From: CAZBBC01 sp964489835
GTDB taxonomy: Bacteria; Calditrichota; Calditrichia; JAJRVZ01
Length of the DNA stretch: 64,000 bases
Assembly (NCBI GenBank): GCA_964489835.1
Contig: CAZBBC010000004.1
Span: 1-64,000, forward strand
Reading direction: 5' to 3'
The notes below the pieces were generated by a model. That model was not told the DNA's origin. It was given only the letters and a program-made list of their open reading frames with translations, and did no database searches. This document shows, piece after piece, positions 54,376 to 63,458 of this stretch. Within the stretch, counting starts at the first letter, position 1. Each line of letters opens with the position of its first letter. The translations under genes and the position numbers were made by a program.

Positions 54376-56093
54376 AAAAAATTCTTCTTTTTGGAAATCC
54401 CAATGTGGGAAAAAGTGTTATTTTTTCCCGTCTGACCAATGTTCGTGTTATCGCATCCAACTACCCGGGGACAACGGTCGAATACACCAAAGGTTTTATG
54501 CGAGTCAATGGGACAAAAACAGAGGTTATTGATGTTCCTGGTACCTATTCCCTGAAATCAAACTCTAAAGCAGAAAAGGTTGCGACTCAAATGTTGGCTG
54601 AAACCATCCGTGATAATGATGGTATTTTAGTCAATATCATCGATGCCACCAATCTGGAACGAAACCTTAACCTAACCCTGCAATTATTGAAACAAAAGAT
54701 TCCGATGGTGGTGGTCCTTAATTTTTGGGATGAGACACGACATGTTGGTGTACACATTGATGTCGAGAAATTAGAGCGACTGCTTAACGTGCCGGTGATA
54801 GCCACCAGTGGTATCAGCGGAGAAGGAATAAAACGTCTTGTTTCTCGTCTTAGGGAGGCGAGAAAAGGTACGTATGTGTTCAAAGATAACGACCGCTGGG
54901 GGGAGATAGGGACTATCGTCTCACAAGCGCAGGTACTTTCTCACCGACATCATACATTTTTTGAGAGAATTGAAGATATTTCAATACATCCTCTGGCAGG
55001 AATACCGGTTGCCGTTCTGGTGCTAATTGGCTCTTTTGCCATTATCCGTTTTATTGGTGAATCATTGATTTCTTTTGTTTTCGAACCTTTATTTGATCAA
55101 CTCTGGGCACCGTTGGTAATGCAAATTTCCCAACTCCTTGAAAATAGCGGGTTTTTACATGGATTATTGATCGGAACATTGGTTAATGGACAAATTGATT
55201 TTGTTGAATCCCTGGGACTCTTAACCACCGGATTGTTTGTGCCGATAGGGATGGTTTTACCCTATGTTGTATCATTTTATTTTGCGTTGAGTTTTTTAGA
55301 AGATTCGGGATATCTCCCCCGCCTGGGAATTCTGGTCGATAATCTGATGCATAAATTAGGAATTCACGGATTGGCAATCATACCCATGTTACTCGGTGTT
55401 GGCTGTAACGTGCCGGGAGCAATGGCGACAAGAATGTTGGAAACACGGCGGGAAAAATTTATTGCTGCCACATTGATGGCAGTTGCCGTTCCCTGCATGG
55501 CACAAACAGCAATGATTTTTGGATTGGTCGGGCCTTTTGGCACAAAAGCCCTGGCAGCAGTATTCGGAACATTGTTTATAGTGTGGGTATTGCTGGGTTT
55601 GATCTTAAACCGGACAATTAAGGGTGAAAGCCCTGAAATTTTTGTAGAAATCCCTCCCTATCGTATGCCCTATATTAGTGCTATCTTTAAAAAATTATGG
55701 ATGCGTGTCCGCTGGTTTCTCAGAGAAGCTGTACCTTTCGTATTGCTGGGGGTATTATTTGTTAATATTCTGTACTCACTGGGAATCATTAAATTTGTCG
55801 GGAGATTGACTGAACCACTTATTACCGGAATCCTGGGTTTACCCCCAGAAGCCATTGGCGCTCTTATTGTCGGATTCCTGCGTAAGGATGTTGCCGTGGG
55901 CATGCTTGTACCATTAGGGTTGACGATGAAAGAGATGATCATCGCATCGGTTGTTTTAACCATGTATTTTCCTTGCATTGCCACCTTTACTGTTTTAATA
56001 AAAGAATTAGATATGAGGGATATGATAAAAGCAAGTCTGATTATGATGGTGTCGACTTTTACTGTTGGTGGATTCCTGAATTTGGTTTTATAG
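54372..56093 (+). CDS. feoB: Second FeoB-type transporter, single chain
   Basis: This is a single-chain FeoB of 573 residues, shorter than E. coli FeoB (773). The G-domain at the N-terminus has GNPNVGKSV, DVPGTYSLK and NFWD. The permease half contains GVGCNVPGAMATRM, but the region where classical FeoB has a Cys-Gly-Ala-Arg-Pro type motif reads VPCMAQTAMIF instead. The GDI-like linker is short. The divergence from the split FeoB suggests another substrate preference; in Porphyromonas gingivalis the two FeoB proteins transport iron and manganese respectively, so Mn2+ is a real possibility. It is co-translated with feoA. Confidence 0.88.
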   Translation: MKKILLFGNPNVGKSVIFSRLTNVRVIASNYPGTTVEYTKGFMRVNGTKTEVIDVPGTYSLKSNSKAEKVATQMLAETIRDNDGILVNIIDATNLERNLNLTLQLLKQKIPMVVVLNFWDETRHVGVHIDVEKLERLLNVPVIATSGISGEGIKRLVSRLREARKGTYVFKDNDRWGEIGTIVSQAQVLSHRHHTFFERIEDISIHPLAGIPVAVLVLIGSFAIIRFIGESLISFVFEPLFDQLWAPLVMQISQLLENSGFLHGLLIGTLVNGQIDFVESLGLLTTGLFVPIGMVLPYVVSFYFALSFLEDSGYLPRLGILVDNLMHKLGIHGLAIIPMLLGVGCNVPGAMATRMLETRREKFIAATLMAVAVPCMAQTAMIFGLVGPFGTKALAAVFGTLFIVWVLLGLILNRTIKGESPEIFVEIPPYRMPYISAIFKKLWMRVRWFLREAVPFVLLGVLFVNILYSLGIIKFVGRLTEPLITGILGLPPEAIGALIVGFLRKDVAVGMLVPLGLTMKEMIIASVVLTMYFPCIATFTVLIKELDMRDMIKASLIMMVSTFTVGGFLNLVL

Positions 56094-56339
56094 TGATCAT
56101 CATGACGATTAAAAATCTATCGTAGTCCTGAAAGTTTTTACAAATATCCAGATATCACCCCCTCCCCCAAAAATAGATTCCACTGAAAATTGTGAAGTAA
56201 AGGACCTGAGCATATATTAAATTGTAAATATTTACTCTATTTTGATTTACGAAAGGAATAAAGGGTTAAAGATTTTTTTAATTTAAATTTATATTGTATA
56301 CCAGACGGACGATAATTATAATATAAACGCGGGGGCCTA

Positions 56340-57347
56340 ATGAAACAATTTAAATATTATATCTTCCTGGTGGGATGTCTTTTGCTCATCCAATGTGGAG
56401 TTGATGATATAGAAGAAGGCAGGAAAGCCTATGCAGATGGAGATTACTCCCTTGCCATTAAACGACTAACAGAGGCACAAGAAAAAGATTCCACAAATAC
56501 AATGATCAATGAAATGATTTTCTTATCATATCTGTACCGGGGAGAAGAATTATTTAAAAGAACGAACAATATGGATGCATTTGTTGGAAATTTTGAACGG
56601 GCCCGTAAATATATACCATTAAATCCAACGGTTCATTTTAACCAAACATATAGTAAAATACTTTTGTCTTTAGCCAATGCCTATTTATCGGCCAGGGCAG
56701 CTAATGAAGAGGAGAAAGATCATTTTTTTGATAAAGCGGTAAATATAGTAAAACAATCCATTTTTATCGACAGTACAAATACTGCGGCTGACAGTCTGCT
56801 GGAAAAAATGAAAAATGATCATTTCCAAAATCTGATCGATAAGGGGAAGAATTTGTACGATAAAGCTATTCGTACCGGGAATGCGGATTTATATTTTACA
56901 GCAGATTACTATCTGAAAGAAGCGATGCAGTTTGAAGCCGATAATTTGCAGATTTACAATCTTACGCAAAAAATACTACGAATGACGTTACCGGTTTTGA
57001 ACTACCGGGAAGATGTATCTCTGGCGGTTGCCGGAATAAAGCGCGAACGGAAAGCCTTGGTAATGACCGTGTCGATAAAGAATTACACTTCGCAACCGAT
57101 AAGTCTTTTACTAAACAACTTCAAATTGGTTGATATGGATGGAAATAGTTTTGGCATTCATGAAGACGAAATTAAAAAACGAGAACTATTTGGTGAAACC
57201 TGTATTAAAAATTCAGTCTTAAATATCGACAGTCCATCGGCTCTTGGAATAATTGCTTTTGATGCACCAAAGGATATAAAAATAGCCTATATCCATTATC
57301 AGATTGATAAAAAAAGATATGCCCGTAAATATTTCCCAAAAGAGTAG
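56340..57347 (+). CDS. TPR-type lipoprotein
   Basis: This is a 335-residue lipoprotein with signal peptide and lipobox (FLVGCLLLIQC). The first two-thirds is helical with TPR-like repeats (AYADGDYSLAIKRLTEAQEK), and the last 110 residues form a beta-rich, immunoglobulin-like domain (VSIKNYTSQPISLLLNNFKLV) similar to DUF4352-type domains. It is probably periplasmic and membrane-anchored. It stands alone, 246 bases after feoB. I do not recognise a specific function. Confidence 0.65.
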   Translation: MKQFKYYIFLVGCLLLIQCGVDDIEEGRKAYADGDYSLAIKRLTEAQEKDSTNTMINEMIFLSYLYRGEELFKRTNNMDAFVGNFERARKYIPLNPTVHFNQTYSKILLSLANAYLSARAANEEEKDHFFDKAVNIVKQSIFIDSTNTAADSLLEKMKNDHFQNLIDKGKNLYDKAIRTGNADLYFTADYYLKEAMQFEADNLQIYNLTQKILRMTLPVLNYREDVSLAVAGIKRERKALVMTVSIKNYTSQPISLLLNNFKLVDMDGNSFGIHEDEIKKRELFGETCIKNSVLNIDSPSALGIIAFDAPKDIKIAYIHYQIDKKRYARKYFPKE

Positions 57348-57419
57348 AAGGTCTAAACGATTCTAATGATTTTTGAGCAGTTGATGAATCTTAAGAATCT
57401 CTAAGTTCTCTATAAAATC

Positions 57420-58208
57420 TCACTCTGCTTTTCGAATTAAGCGAATTTCAAATACCTTTGGCCATAGTTTCCCAGAGATAAAAAGACGATCCTTTTCCGG
57501 ATCGTAGGCGATTCCATTCAGCACATCAATTGAATAATCAATCCTTTCACCACTTAGAATACCAGTAAGATCAATCCAACCCACGACATCTCCATTATCC
57601 GGGTTTATTCTGGCAATGCGATTGCTGTATAATATATTGGCGTATATTTCTCCCTTAATATATTCCAGTTCGTTTAGATTGTTAACAATTCCCTTGTTGT
57701 CTGTTACAGCGATTTGTCTTAATACTTCAAACGTTGTCGGATCTAAAAAATACAAATTAGAAGTACCATCGCTGATGATTAGATTCGTATCATTATGAGT
57801 GATTCCCCAGCCTTCTGTATTATAAAAAAATTCCTCCATTAAAAGAAATGTTTCCTTGTCATACACGAAACCGGTATAAGATTGCCAGGTAAGTTGATAT
57901 ATTCTGTTATTAAAAATCGTAATTCCTTCTCCAAAATATTCTTTAGCCAATGAATGCAAAGTAATAACCGTACCGTCATCCGAACTTACCCGGCGTAAAG
58001 AAGATTGTCCCCTTCGACCGGTACTTTCGTAAAGATATCCACTATCAAAGGCAAGACCCTGGGTGTATGCCATTGGATCATGAGGTACTTTATTGATGAT
58101 AAAATACGTATAGACCGGAATATTTTTTTTGCTGATCGATATTGGCTTTTGAGCAAAAAGAAGCTGCAATGAAAAGACTGAAAAAATTACAATCAACAAT
58201 TTATTCAT
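57420..58208 (-). CDS. Glutaminyl-peptide cyclotransferase, plant/bacterial type
   Basis: This belongs to the beta-propeller glutaminyl cyclase family (PF05096), which converts N-terminal Gln of proteins to pyroglutamate. The signature segments are PHDPMAYTQGLAFDSGYLYESTG-like, EGWGITH, ISDGTSNLYFLDP, and LNELEYIKGEIYAN. An N-terminal signal peptide (IVIFSVFSLQLLFAQ) directs it to the periplasm or surface. I chose the ATG at 58208, downstream of AGGTGATGG. At about 262 residues it fits. Secreted proteins with N-terminal Gln after signal cleavage, common in FCB bacteria, would be its substrates. Confidence 0.9.
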   Translation of the reverse strand: MNKLLIVIFSVFSLQLLFAQKPISISKKNIPVYTYFIINKVPHDPMAYTQGLAFDSGYLYESTGRRGQSSLRRVSSDDGTVITLHSLAKEYFGEGITIFNNRIYQLTWQSYTGFVYDKETFLLMEEFFYNTEGWGITHNDTNLIISDGTSNLYFLDPTTFEVLRQIAVTDNKGIVNNLNELEYIKGEIYANILYSNRIARINPDNGDVVGWIDLTGILSGERIDYSIDVLNGIAYDPEKDRLFISGKLWPKVFEIRLIRKAE

Positions 58209-58478
58209 TACCATCACCTGTATCCGGCCAAATAGCCAGAATTATTATAACATACTTTTTCGATAACCATTTGTATTATAATTAGTTTACGTTCGAAAAT
58301 CCCCGGAAATTAAAGCTCATACGGTTTATATGCAAAAAATGAATCATAGTTGCATAGATTCGTGGTGTAGTATTAAAAAATAAACGTTAAAGGTTGTTGC
58401 AAAACGAATAATAAATTTATAAATTATAAGGCTAAAATTGACAAATACTAGTTTTGAATGACGTAGAAGGGTGATCAA

Positions 58479-58691
58479 ATGGCAAAAGCACAAACATTTG
58501 CAGATAAAGTCAAAAAAAAAGCGGCCGCGCAGGCCTCAAAAGTAATCAAACTGGTATATACCTATCAATCAGCAGATACCGGTTCTTGGCGATTTGCTGA
58601 GAAATATATAAAGGTGGCCCCCGAAGAAGACGAGAATAAGGTAATCGAATTAGAAATAAAAAAGGGCAAAGCACGGCTTGAAAAAAACTGA
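58479..58691 (+). CDS. Small basic DUF4295-like protein
   Basis: This is a 70-residue Lys/Ala-rich protein starting MAKAQTFADKVKKK and continuing KVIKLVYTYQSADTGSWRF, FAEKYIKVAPEED and KGKARLEKN. Its N-terminal pattern and its position beside rpmB and rpmG resemble DUF4295, a short protein linked to L28/L33 in Bacteroidota and reported from ribosome structures as an extra large-subunit protein (stated from memory). The size, basic charge and synteny support ribosome association. A GAAGG precedes the ATG. Without a profile search, the family assignment stays moderate. Confidence 0.55.
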   Translation: MAKAQTFADKVKKKAAAQASKVIKLVYTYQSADTGSWRFAEKYIKVAPEEDENKVIELEIKKGKARLEKN

Positions 58692-58734
58692 TTCGTGGAT
58701 GTTTGATAACGGCGGATACAGAAAGGATTAGAAA

Positions 58735-58974
58735 ATGTCAAGGATATGTAAAGTAAGTGGGAAAAAACCTCTTGTCGGTAATAATGTTTCCCATGCCCAT
58801 AATAAATCAAAACGCAGACAATATCCAAATTTGCAGACAAAACGGTTATATGTTGAGGAATTAAGTAAATTTGTTCGTATACGTCTTTCAGCCCGCGCGT
58901 TAAAAACGGTAACCCGTGTGGGACTTATGCCTTACTTGAAGAAACAGGGTTTATCCCTTAATGATGTTATGTAA
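58735..58974 (+). CDS. rpmB: 50S ribosomal protein L28
   Basis: L28 is a small basic protein of the large ribosomal subunit. It has 79 residues, opening SRICKVSGKKPLVGNNVSHA, and continues with the family KRRQYPNLQ and LSARALKTV segments. Only one of the zinc-binding cysteines is present, so this is the zinc-independent form. It is followed 19 bases later by rpmG, the usual partner. Confidence 0.95.
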   Translation: MSRICKVSGKKPLVGNNVSHAHNKSKRRQYPNLQTKRLYVEELSKFVRIRLSARALKTVTRVGLMPYLKKQGLSLNDVM

Positions 58975-58993
58975 GAATTGAGGAGTAGTAATC

Positions 58994-59155
58994 ATGGCGA
59001 AACCAGGTGCACGCGTAACGATAAAATTGAGAAGCACAGAAAGTCAACATTTTTATTCAACGCAGAAAAACAAACGAAACACGACCGACAGAATCCAGAT
59101 TAAAAAATATGATCCGGTGGTCAGGAAACATGTTATATATAAAGAAGAAAAATAA
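58994..59155 (+). CDS. rpmG: 50S ribosomal protein L33
   Basis: This short gene encodes 53 residues: MAKPGARVTIKLRS at the start, then HFYSTQKNKRN, RIQIKKYDPVVRKHV near the end. That is the L33 pattern. No CxxC pairs occur, so it is the cysteine-free, zinc-independent form. AGGAG at 58981-58985 precedes the ATG at 58994. It completes a small ribosomal gene cluster with L28. Confidence 0.95.
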   Translation: MAKPGARVTIKLRSTESQHFYSTQKNKRNTTDRIQIKKYDPVVRKHVIYKEEK

Positions 59156-59174
59156 AAATTTTTTCCTTCCGGCG

Positions 59175-60806
59175 TTAAAATTTCTCATCATATTTTGTCC
59201 ACAATTCATCTCCCAGTTCCCAGGCTCTTTTTACAACTTTTTCTCCCCAAAAAACAGAATATCCGGTGAGGTATTTAACAGCTTCTTCAGAACTTTTCTT
59301 TAATAGTTGAGTGGCTTTATCTTCAACGGTCTTCTGTTGAGTAAATAATTCCTGTTGCATGGGTTCCCATACTGCGGTGACATTGTTGCGCATTTCTCCC
59401 CATCGTTGGGCGGTGAGTGTCCCCAACCGGTTAAATGCCCACCAGGCTGAATCCCGATTAAAACCTTTGGGTCTGCCCGGGGTTTTAAAGGGTACCGCGA
59501 CATCAGTTATGCCGCAGTAAAGAGGTATATATATGGAGCTGGCAACATTATCAAAAGCCAGCCAGACCACACCACCGATTTGATCAGGTAGCCATTCACG
59601 TGATTGGGTAATGGTTGCATACATCGTATACCAGCGAGCAATCGTGCGTTCTCCGCGCCACCCCCATCCACCGTTTATTTTAAAAAGCTTGTTCATATCA
59701 TAAGGCATAAATGGATTGGCTAATGGGGAAATTTCAGTCTTGCCCTGATCATTTGTCCAGGTCAGATCCTTAATAAAATTATAAGGTGTGTTTTCATAAT
59801 AATCCTGAAACATAAGGACCATTTTTTTTAAAGTAATCAGAGTATCCGGTTTTACGGAAAACGGAAAATTTTCCGCATTTGCATTGAGATTTAATGAAGG
59901 TGCTGCCAAAGACAACACCCGCCACTCCCGCCGGCGGGCAGAAAATGATGTACGGCCTTCGGGATTATAGGCATAACAGAACTCAAATGGTCCCTCCTTT
60001 GGATTCCACCATCCGCTATCCTGGGCAACTGTAAAAATGTTATCGGATGCCATAAATTGATTTTTATTATCAGTATCGACCCAGCGAATACGACTGGCAT
60101 TTGCATTAACGGAAATATGTCCATCCGGCACTCGTTGCGCCGCCCAGATTGCCCCGACTTTTTCCCGACCGGAACCGACAATTTCAAAATGCCAAACTTC
60201 CTTTTTGTCAGCAATAGTCAAACATTCTCCACTATCATTCCAACCATAGGTTTTGGTTAATTCCCCAGCCATCTGAATAGCATCACGAGCAGTGGAACAC
60301 CGCTCCAACATCAGACGAACCAATTGTTGACAATCAATTAAACCTTTGTCTGACTGGAGCGATTCCCTTCCGCCAAATGTGGATTCACCGATAGCTACCT
60401 GTTTATCATTCATACAGGGATAGGCTGTGTTGATAAAACCATGGGTTTTCTCCACCTGAGATATTTCACCGGTTGCAATATATTTGTAAGCAGGCATTGC
60501 CAGAGAATCTTCGTCAACCCGCCTAGTTAATATCAACATTGAATCCTTTTTGTGTTTCAATTCCGGCGCAGTGGTCAACCAACCACGCGTGCGATGACTA
60601 TCGCAGGTATGGGAAGTAATAACCGATCCATCGGATGTTGCCTGCCTGCCGACAGTAATTGTCGTACAACCATCAGGAAATCCACCCTCCCAGTCAGAAC
60701 GACTCTGAGGCTGATGTGAATCTACTTGAGCAAGTAATAAAGTTGTCAAAAATAATATTCCCATCGTAAGTACCAAATACAGATTGCCTGAGCGCATTCT
60801 TGTCAC
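59175..60806 (-). CDS. C69 family dipeptidase
   Basis: This is a peptidase family C69 (U34) protein of 543 residues, an N-terminal-nucleophile hydrolase related to lactobacillal dipeptidase PepD. A signal peptide (VLTMGILFLTTLLLAQ) is followed by a short pro-region and the nucleophile Cys in PDGCTTITVG. Typical segments are GRQATSDGSVITSHTCDSH-like, AIGESTFGGR and GECLTIADKKEVW. It is exported, so it would act in the periplasm or outside. The GTG start at 60806 is chosen because AGGAG lies six bases before it; the ATG at 60797 is an alternative. It is convergent with rpmG. Confidence 0.88.
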   Translation of the reverse strand: MTRMRSGNLYLVLTMGILFLTTLLLAQVDSHQPQSRSDWEGGFPDGCTTITVGRQATSDGSVITSHTCDSHRTRGWLTTAPELKHKKDSMLILTRRVDEDSLAMPAYKYIATGEISQVEKTHGFINTAYPCMNDKQVAIGESTFGGRESLQSDKGLIDCQQLVRLMLERCSTARDAIQMAGELTKTYGWNDSGECLTIADKKEVWHFEIVGSGREKVGAIWAAQRVPDGHISVNANASRIRWVDTDNKNQFMASDNIFTVAQDSGWWNPKEGPFEFCYAYNPEGRTSFSARRREWRVLSLAAPSLNLNANAENFPFSVKPDTLITLKKMVLMFQDYYENTPYNFIKDLTWTNDQGKTEISPLANPFMPYDMNKLFKINGGWGWRGERTIARWYTMYATITQSREWLPDQIGGVVWLAFDNVASSIYIPLYCGITDVAVPFKTPGRPKGFNRDSAWWAFNRLGTLTAQRWGEMRNNVTAVWEPMQQELFTQQKTVEDKATQLLKKSSEEAVKYLTGYSVFWGEKVVKRAWELGDELWTKYDEKF

Positions 60807-61167
60807 AGCAAACTCCTCTCGAATCGGTTAAAATTTCTTTTAATTTGGCAAATAACCTGGCGGCAAATGTAATAAATTTTAGTAGAATTTGAAAATTCAT
60901 CTCTATCCTAAAAATAATCGAATACATTTCTTATCTTTTCATTTTTGTATTCTAGTGATTTAATTCTATATTTGCTAAAATGGATATAGGCAAAGAATTC
61001 TTTATTACAGTCTAATAGCTAATAATTAGGGTTTTTAACTCTTTTTGTGGAATCCCAGAATCAAAAAATTATGGATTTTAAACACGGATCGGTTAAAATA
61101 AAAAGATGCTTTTTTCTGAAAAATCCTGCATATGAAAGGCTAGAGAAAAAAAACAAAGGAACCTGAT
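60807..61167. other. Divergent intergenic region
   Basis: About 360 AT-rich bases separate the dipeptidase and the GlpT-family transporter gene. I see no RNA gene or repeat. AAAGGAA near 61155 serves as the ribosome binding site for the transporter. Promoters for both directions should lie here. Confidence 0.5.
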
Positions 61168-62520
61168 ATGATTTTTTCAAAGATTCGAACATTTTATACA
61201 CCCGCGCCTCATATTGAATCTGTACCCAGGGAATCAGTCAATCAACTGTATAAAAAGTACCGTTGGAGTACACTTGAATCAACTTTTCTTGGCTATGCGG
61301 TATTTTACCTGGTTCGCAATAATTTATCCACGGTTGCAAAAGATATTGAGGGCGCGCTTCATTATGACCACAATATGATCGGAAGCATATTAGCTATTAG
61401 CGCAATTGCCTACGGACTTGGAAAATTCTTAATGGGTTCACTGTCGGATCGGAGCAATCCCGGAAGATTTATGGCCACCGGACTTTTATTAACGGCCATG
61501 TGCAATTTTGCATTTGGAAGTGTTGAAAATTATACCATCCATTTAATTTTATGGGCACTCAATGGTTTTATTCAAGGTATGGGATGGCCTCCCTGTGGCC
61601 GTTCGATCGGCCATTGGTTTAGTTTAAGGGAACGGGGTTCATATTTTGCGATCTGGAATATTGCCCACAATATTGGGGGAGGAGTTGCGGGCATATTAGC
61701 GGCATTTGCAGCCTCTAATTATGGTTGGCAAGCGGCTTTTTACTTCCCGGGCATGATCGCGGTTGTCGGCTCGGTTTATCTATTTTGGAGACTCCGGGAT
61801 ACCCCTCAATCCGTCGGATTACCATCCATAGAAGAATACAAGAATGATTATCCCGAAGATGAAAAAGAACATGGTATTCACGAGAAGGAACTAAATACCA
61901 GAGAATTATTTATTGATAATATCTTAACAAATAAATATTTGTGGCTTATCGCCGCCGCAAATTTTTTTGTCTATATTGTTCGTTATAGCATGCTCGATTG
62001 GGGACCGACCTATCTCAGGGAAATGAAAGGGGCAACGCTGGCCGGAGGAGGTCTGGCCATACTTATATTAGAATTTGGCGGCATCCCCTCTACGTTGCTA
62101 ATGGGCTGGCTTTCGGATAAAGTTGGCGGACGACGAGGGATGGTTAGTCTCTTATGTATGATTCCTATCTTTGCTGCTTTTGCCGGTATATATTTAAATC
62201 CCCCGGGGAATTTGTGGTTAGATATGACATTTTTGGCTATTATCGGTTTTTTTATATATCCACCGGTCATGTTACTCGGTGTATACGGTCTTGATCTGAC
62301 TTCAAAAAAAGCGGTAGGTACGGCTGCTGGATTTATTGGTCTTTTCGGATATGTGGGGAGAACAGTGCAAGCGAAAGGATTTGGCTGGATTGTTGAGTAT
62401 TATGGGGCTATTTACGGTCCGGAAGTCGGTTGGAATTTAGTCATCTCGGCAATTCTTGGCTGTACACTGTTGGCGATAATACTGCTCAGTTTTACATGGA
62501 ATGTCAAACCAAAGGCCTAA
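61168..62520 (+). CDS. GlpT/UhpT-family organophosphate:phosphate antiporter
   Basis: This is a 12-helix MFS transporter of the OPA family, whose members swap glycerol-3-phosphate or hexose phosphates for inorganic phosphate. It has YKKYRWSTLESTFLGYAVFY-like N-terminal sequence with the conserved YLVRNNLS, the GLGKFLMGSLSDRSNPG motif and GWPPCGRSIGHWFS, and a long central loop. At 450 residues it matches family length. The exact substrate is not determined. It is 71 bases upstream of the propeller lipoprotein on the same strand and may form an operon with it. Confidence 0.9.
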   Translation: MIFSKIRTFYTPAPHIESVPRESVNQLYKKYRWSTLESTFLGYAVFYLVRNNLSTVAKDIEGALHYDHNMIGSILAISAIAYGLGKFLMGSLSDRSNPGRFMATGLLLTAMCNFAFGSVENYTIHLILWALNGFIQGMGWPPCGRSIGHWFSLRERGSYFAIWNIAHNIGGGVAGILAAFAASNYGWQAAFYFPGMIAVVGSVYLFWRLRDTPQSVGLPSIEEYKNDYPEDEKEHGIHEKELNTRELFIDNILTNKYLWLIAAANFFVYIVRYSMLDWGPTYLREMKGATLAGGGLAILILEFGGIPSTLLMGWLSDKVGGRRGMVSLLCMIPIFAAFAGIYLNPPGNLWLDMTFLAIIGFFIYPPVMLLGVYGLDLTSKKAVGTAAGFIGLFGYVGRTVQAKGFGWIVEYYGAIYGPEVGWNLVISAILGCTLLAIILLSFTWNVKPKA

Positions 62521-62591
62521 AATTGTATACAATGAGTTGTAATAAAAGATTGAGAGAATAAACAGATCAGATTAAATAACCAGAGGGAATA

Positions 62592-63458
62592 ATGAGTAGA
62601 ATTTTTCTTTTATTTATTGTTATAGGTCTTGCCTGTGGTAATTCGGGCAAGGTTGGTCTGGAAAAGAAGTGGGAAACAGAACGTCTGTTAAAGGTTCCGG
62701 AGTCGGTAACCTATGATCAGGAAAGAAATATCCTGTATGTTTCAAATATCAATGGAAAACCTCTGGATAAGGATGGTAATGGATTTATTTCGAAAGTAAG
62801 ACTGGATGGAAGCATTGAAAATTTGGAATGGGTAAAAAATTTAAATGCCCCGAAAGGTTCGGCCTTGTTCGGTAACAAACTTTACGTTACGGATATCGAT
62901 CGTGTAGTGGTGATAAATGTGGAAGCGGGAAAGATCATTTCTGAACACCCAGATTCCCGGGCAATATTTTTAAATGATGCAGCGGTGGATCATGAGGGAA
63001 AGGTTTATATCTCCGACTATTCTGATAAAAACAGTGTTATTTATCAACTCAATCAGGGAAAGTTAGATATATGGGTCAGAGGAAGTGAGATCGATAAACC
63101 AAATGGTCTGTATATATCAGGTAATGAATTATTGGTCGGTAACTCCGGTGATGGAAAAATAAAAGCGATTCATCTCGGGGAAAAGACAATCCGTACGGTT
63201 TCCGTTGTGGGATCCGGTATAGATGGTTTAAAAATGGATGGCGAAGGTAACTTTATTGTATCTGATTGGGCGGGCAAAACCTCATGGATCTCAAAGGAAG
63301 GTCAAGTCATTGAACTTATAAATACTACTCAACAGAAGATCAATGCGGCTGATCTGGAGTTTATTATAAAGAAAAATTTAATAATTATACCGACATTTTT
63401 TGATAATCGTTTGGTAGCTTACGAATTACTCAGAACATCCCCATGGCGCGATTTATAA
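62592..63458 (+). CDS. SMP-30-like beta-propeller lipoprotein
   Basis: This is a lipoprotein with lipobox IGLAC followed by a six-bladed propeller of SMP-30/gluconolactonase/NHL type. Blade segments include PESVTYDQERNILYVSNING, APKGSALFGNKLYVTDI, and KPNGLYISGNELLVGNS. The catalytic metal residues of gluconolactonase cannot be confirmed by eye. It overlaps the following ABC ATPase gene by 16 bases, and lies after a sugar-phosphate carrier, so it may belong to a small uptake or export unit. Confidence 0.75.
   Translation: MSRIFLLFIVIGLACGNSGKVGLEKKWETERLLKVPESVTYDQERNILYVSNINGKPLDKDGNGFISKVRLDGSIENLEWVKNLNAPKGSALFGNKLYVTDIDRVVVINVEAGKIISEHPDSRAIFLNDAAVDHEGKVYISDYSDKNSVIYQLNQGKLDIWVRGSEIDKPNGLYISGNELLVGNSGDGKIKAIHLGEKTIRTVSVVGSGIDGLKMDGEGNFIVSDWAGKTSWISKEGQVIELINTTQQKINAADLEFIIKKNLIIIPTFFDNRLVAYELLRTSPWRDL

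Noticed and set aside
61176..61192. tRNA T-arm-like GATTCGAAC
   Set aside because: It lies within the first codons of the GlpT-family gene and no cloverleaf can be built around it.
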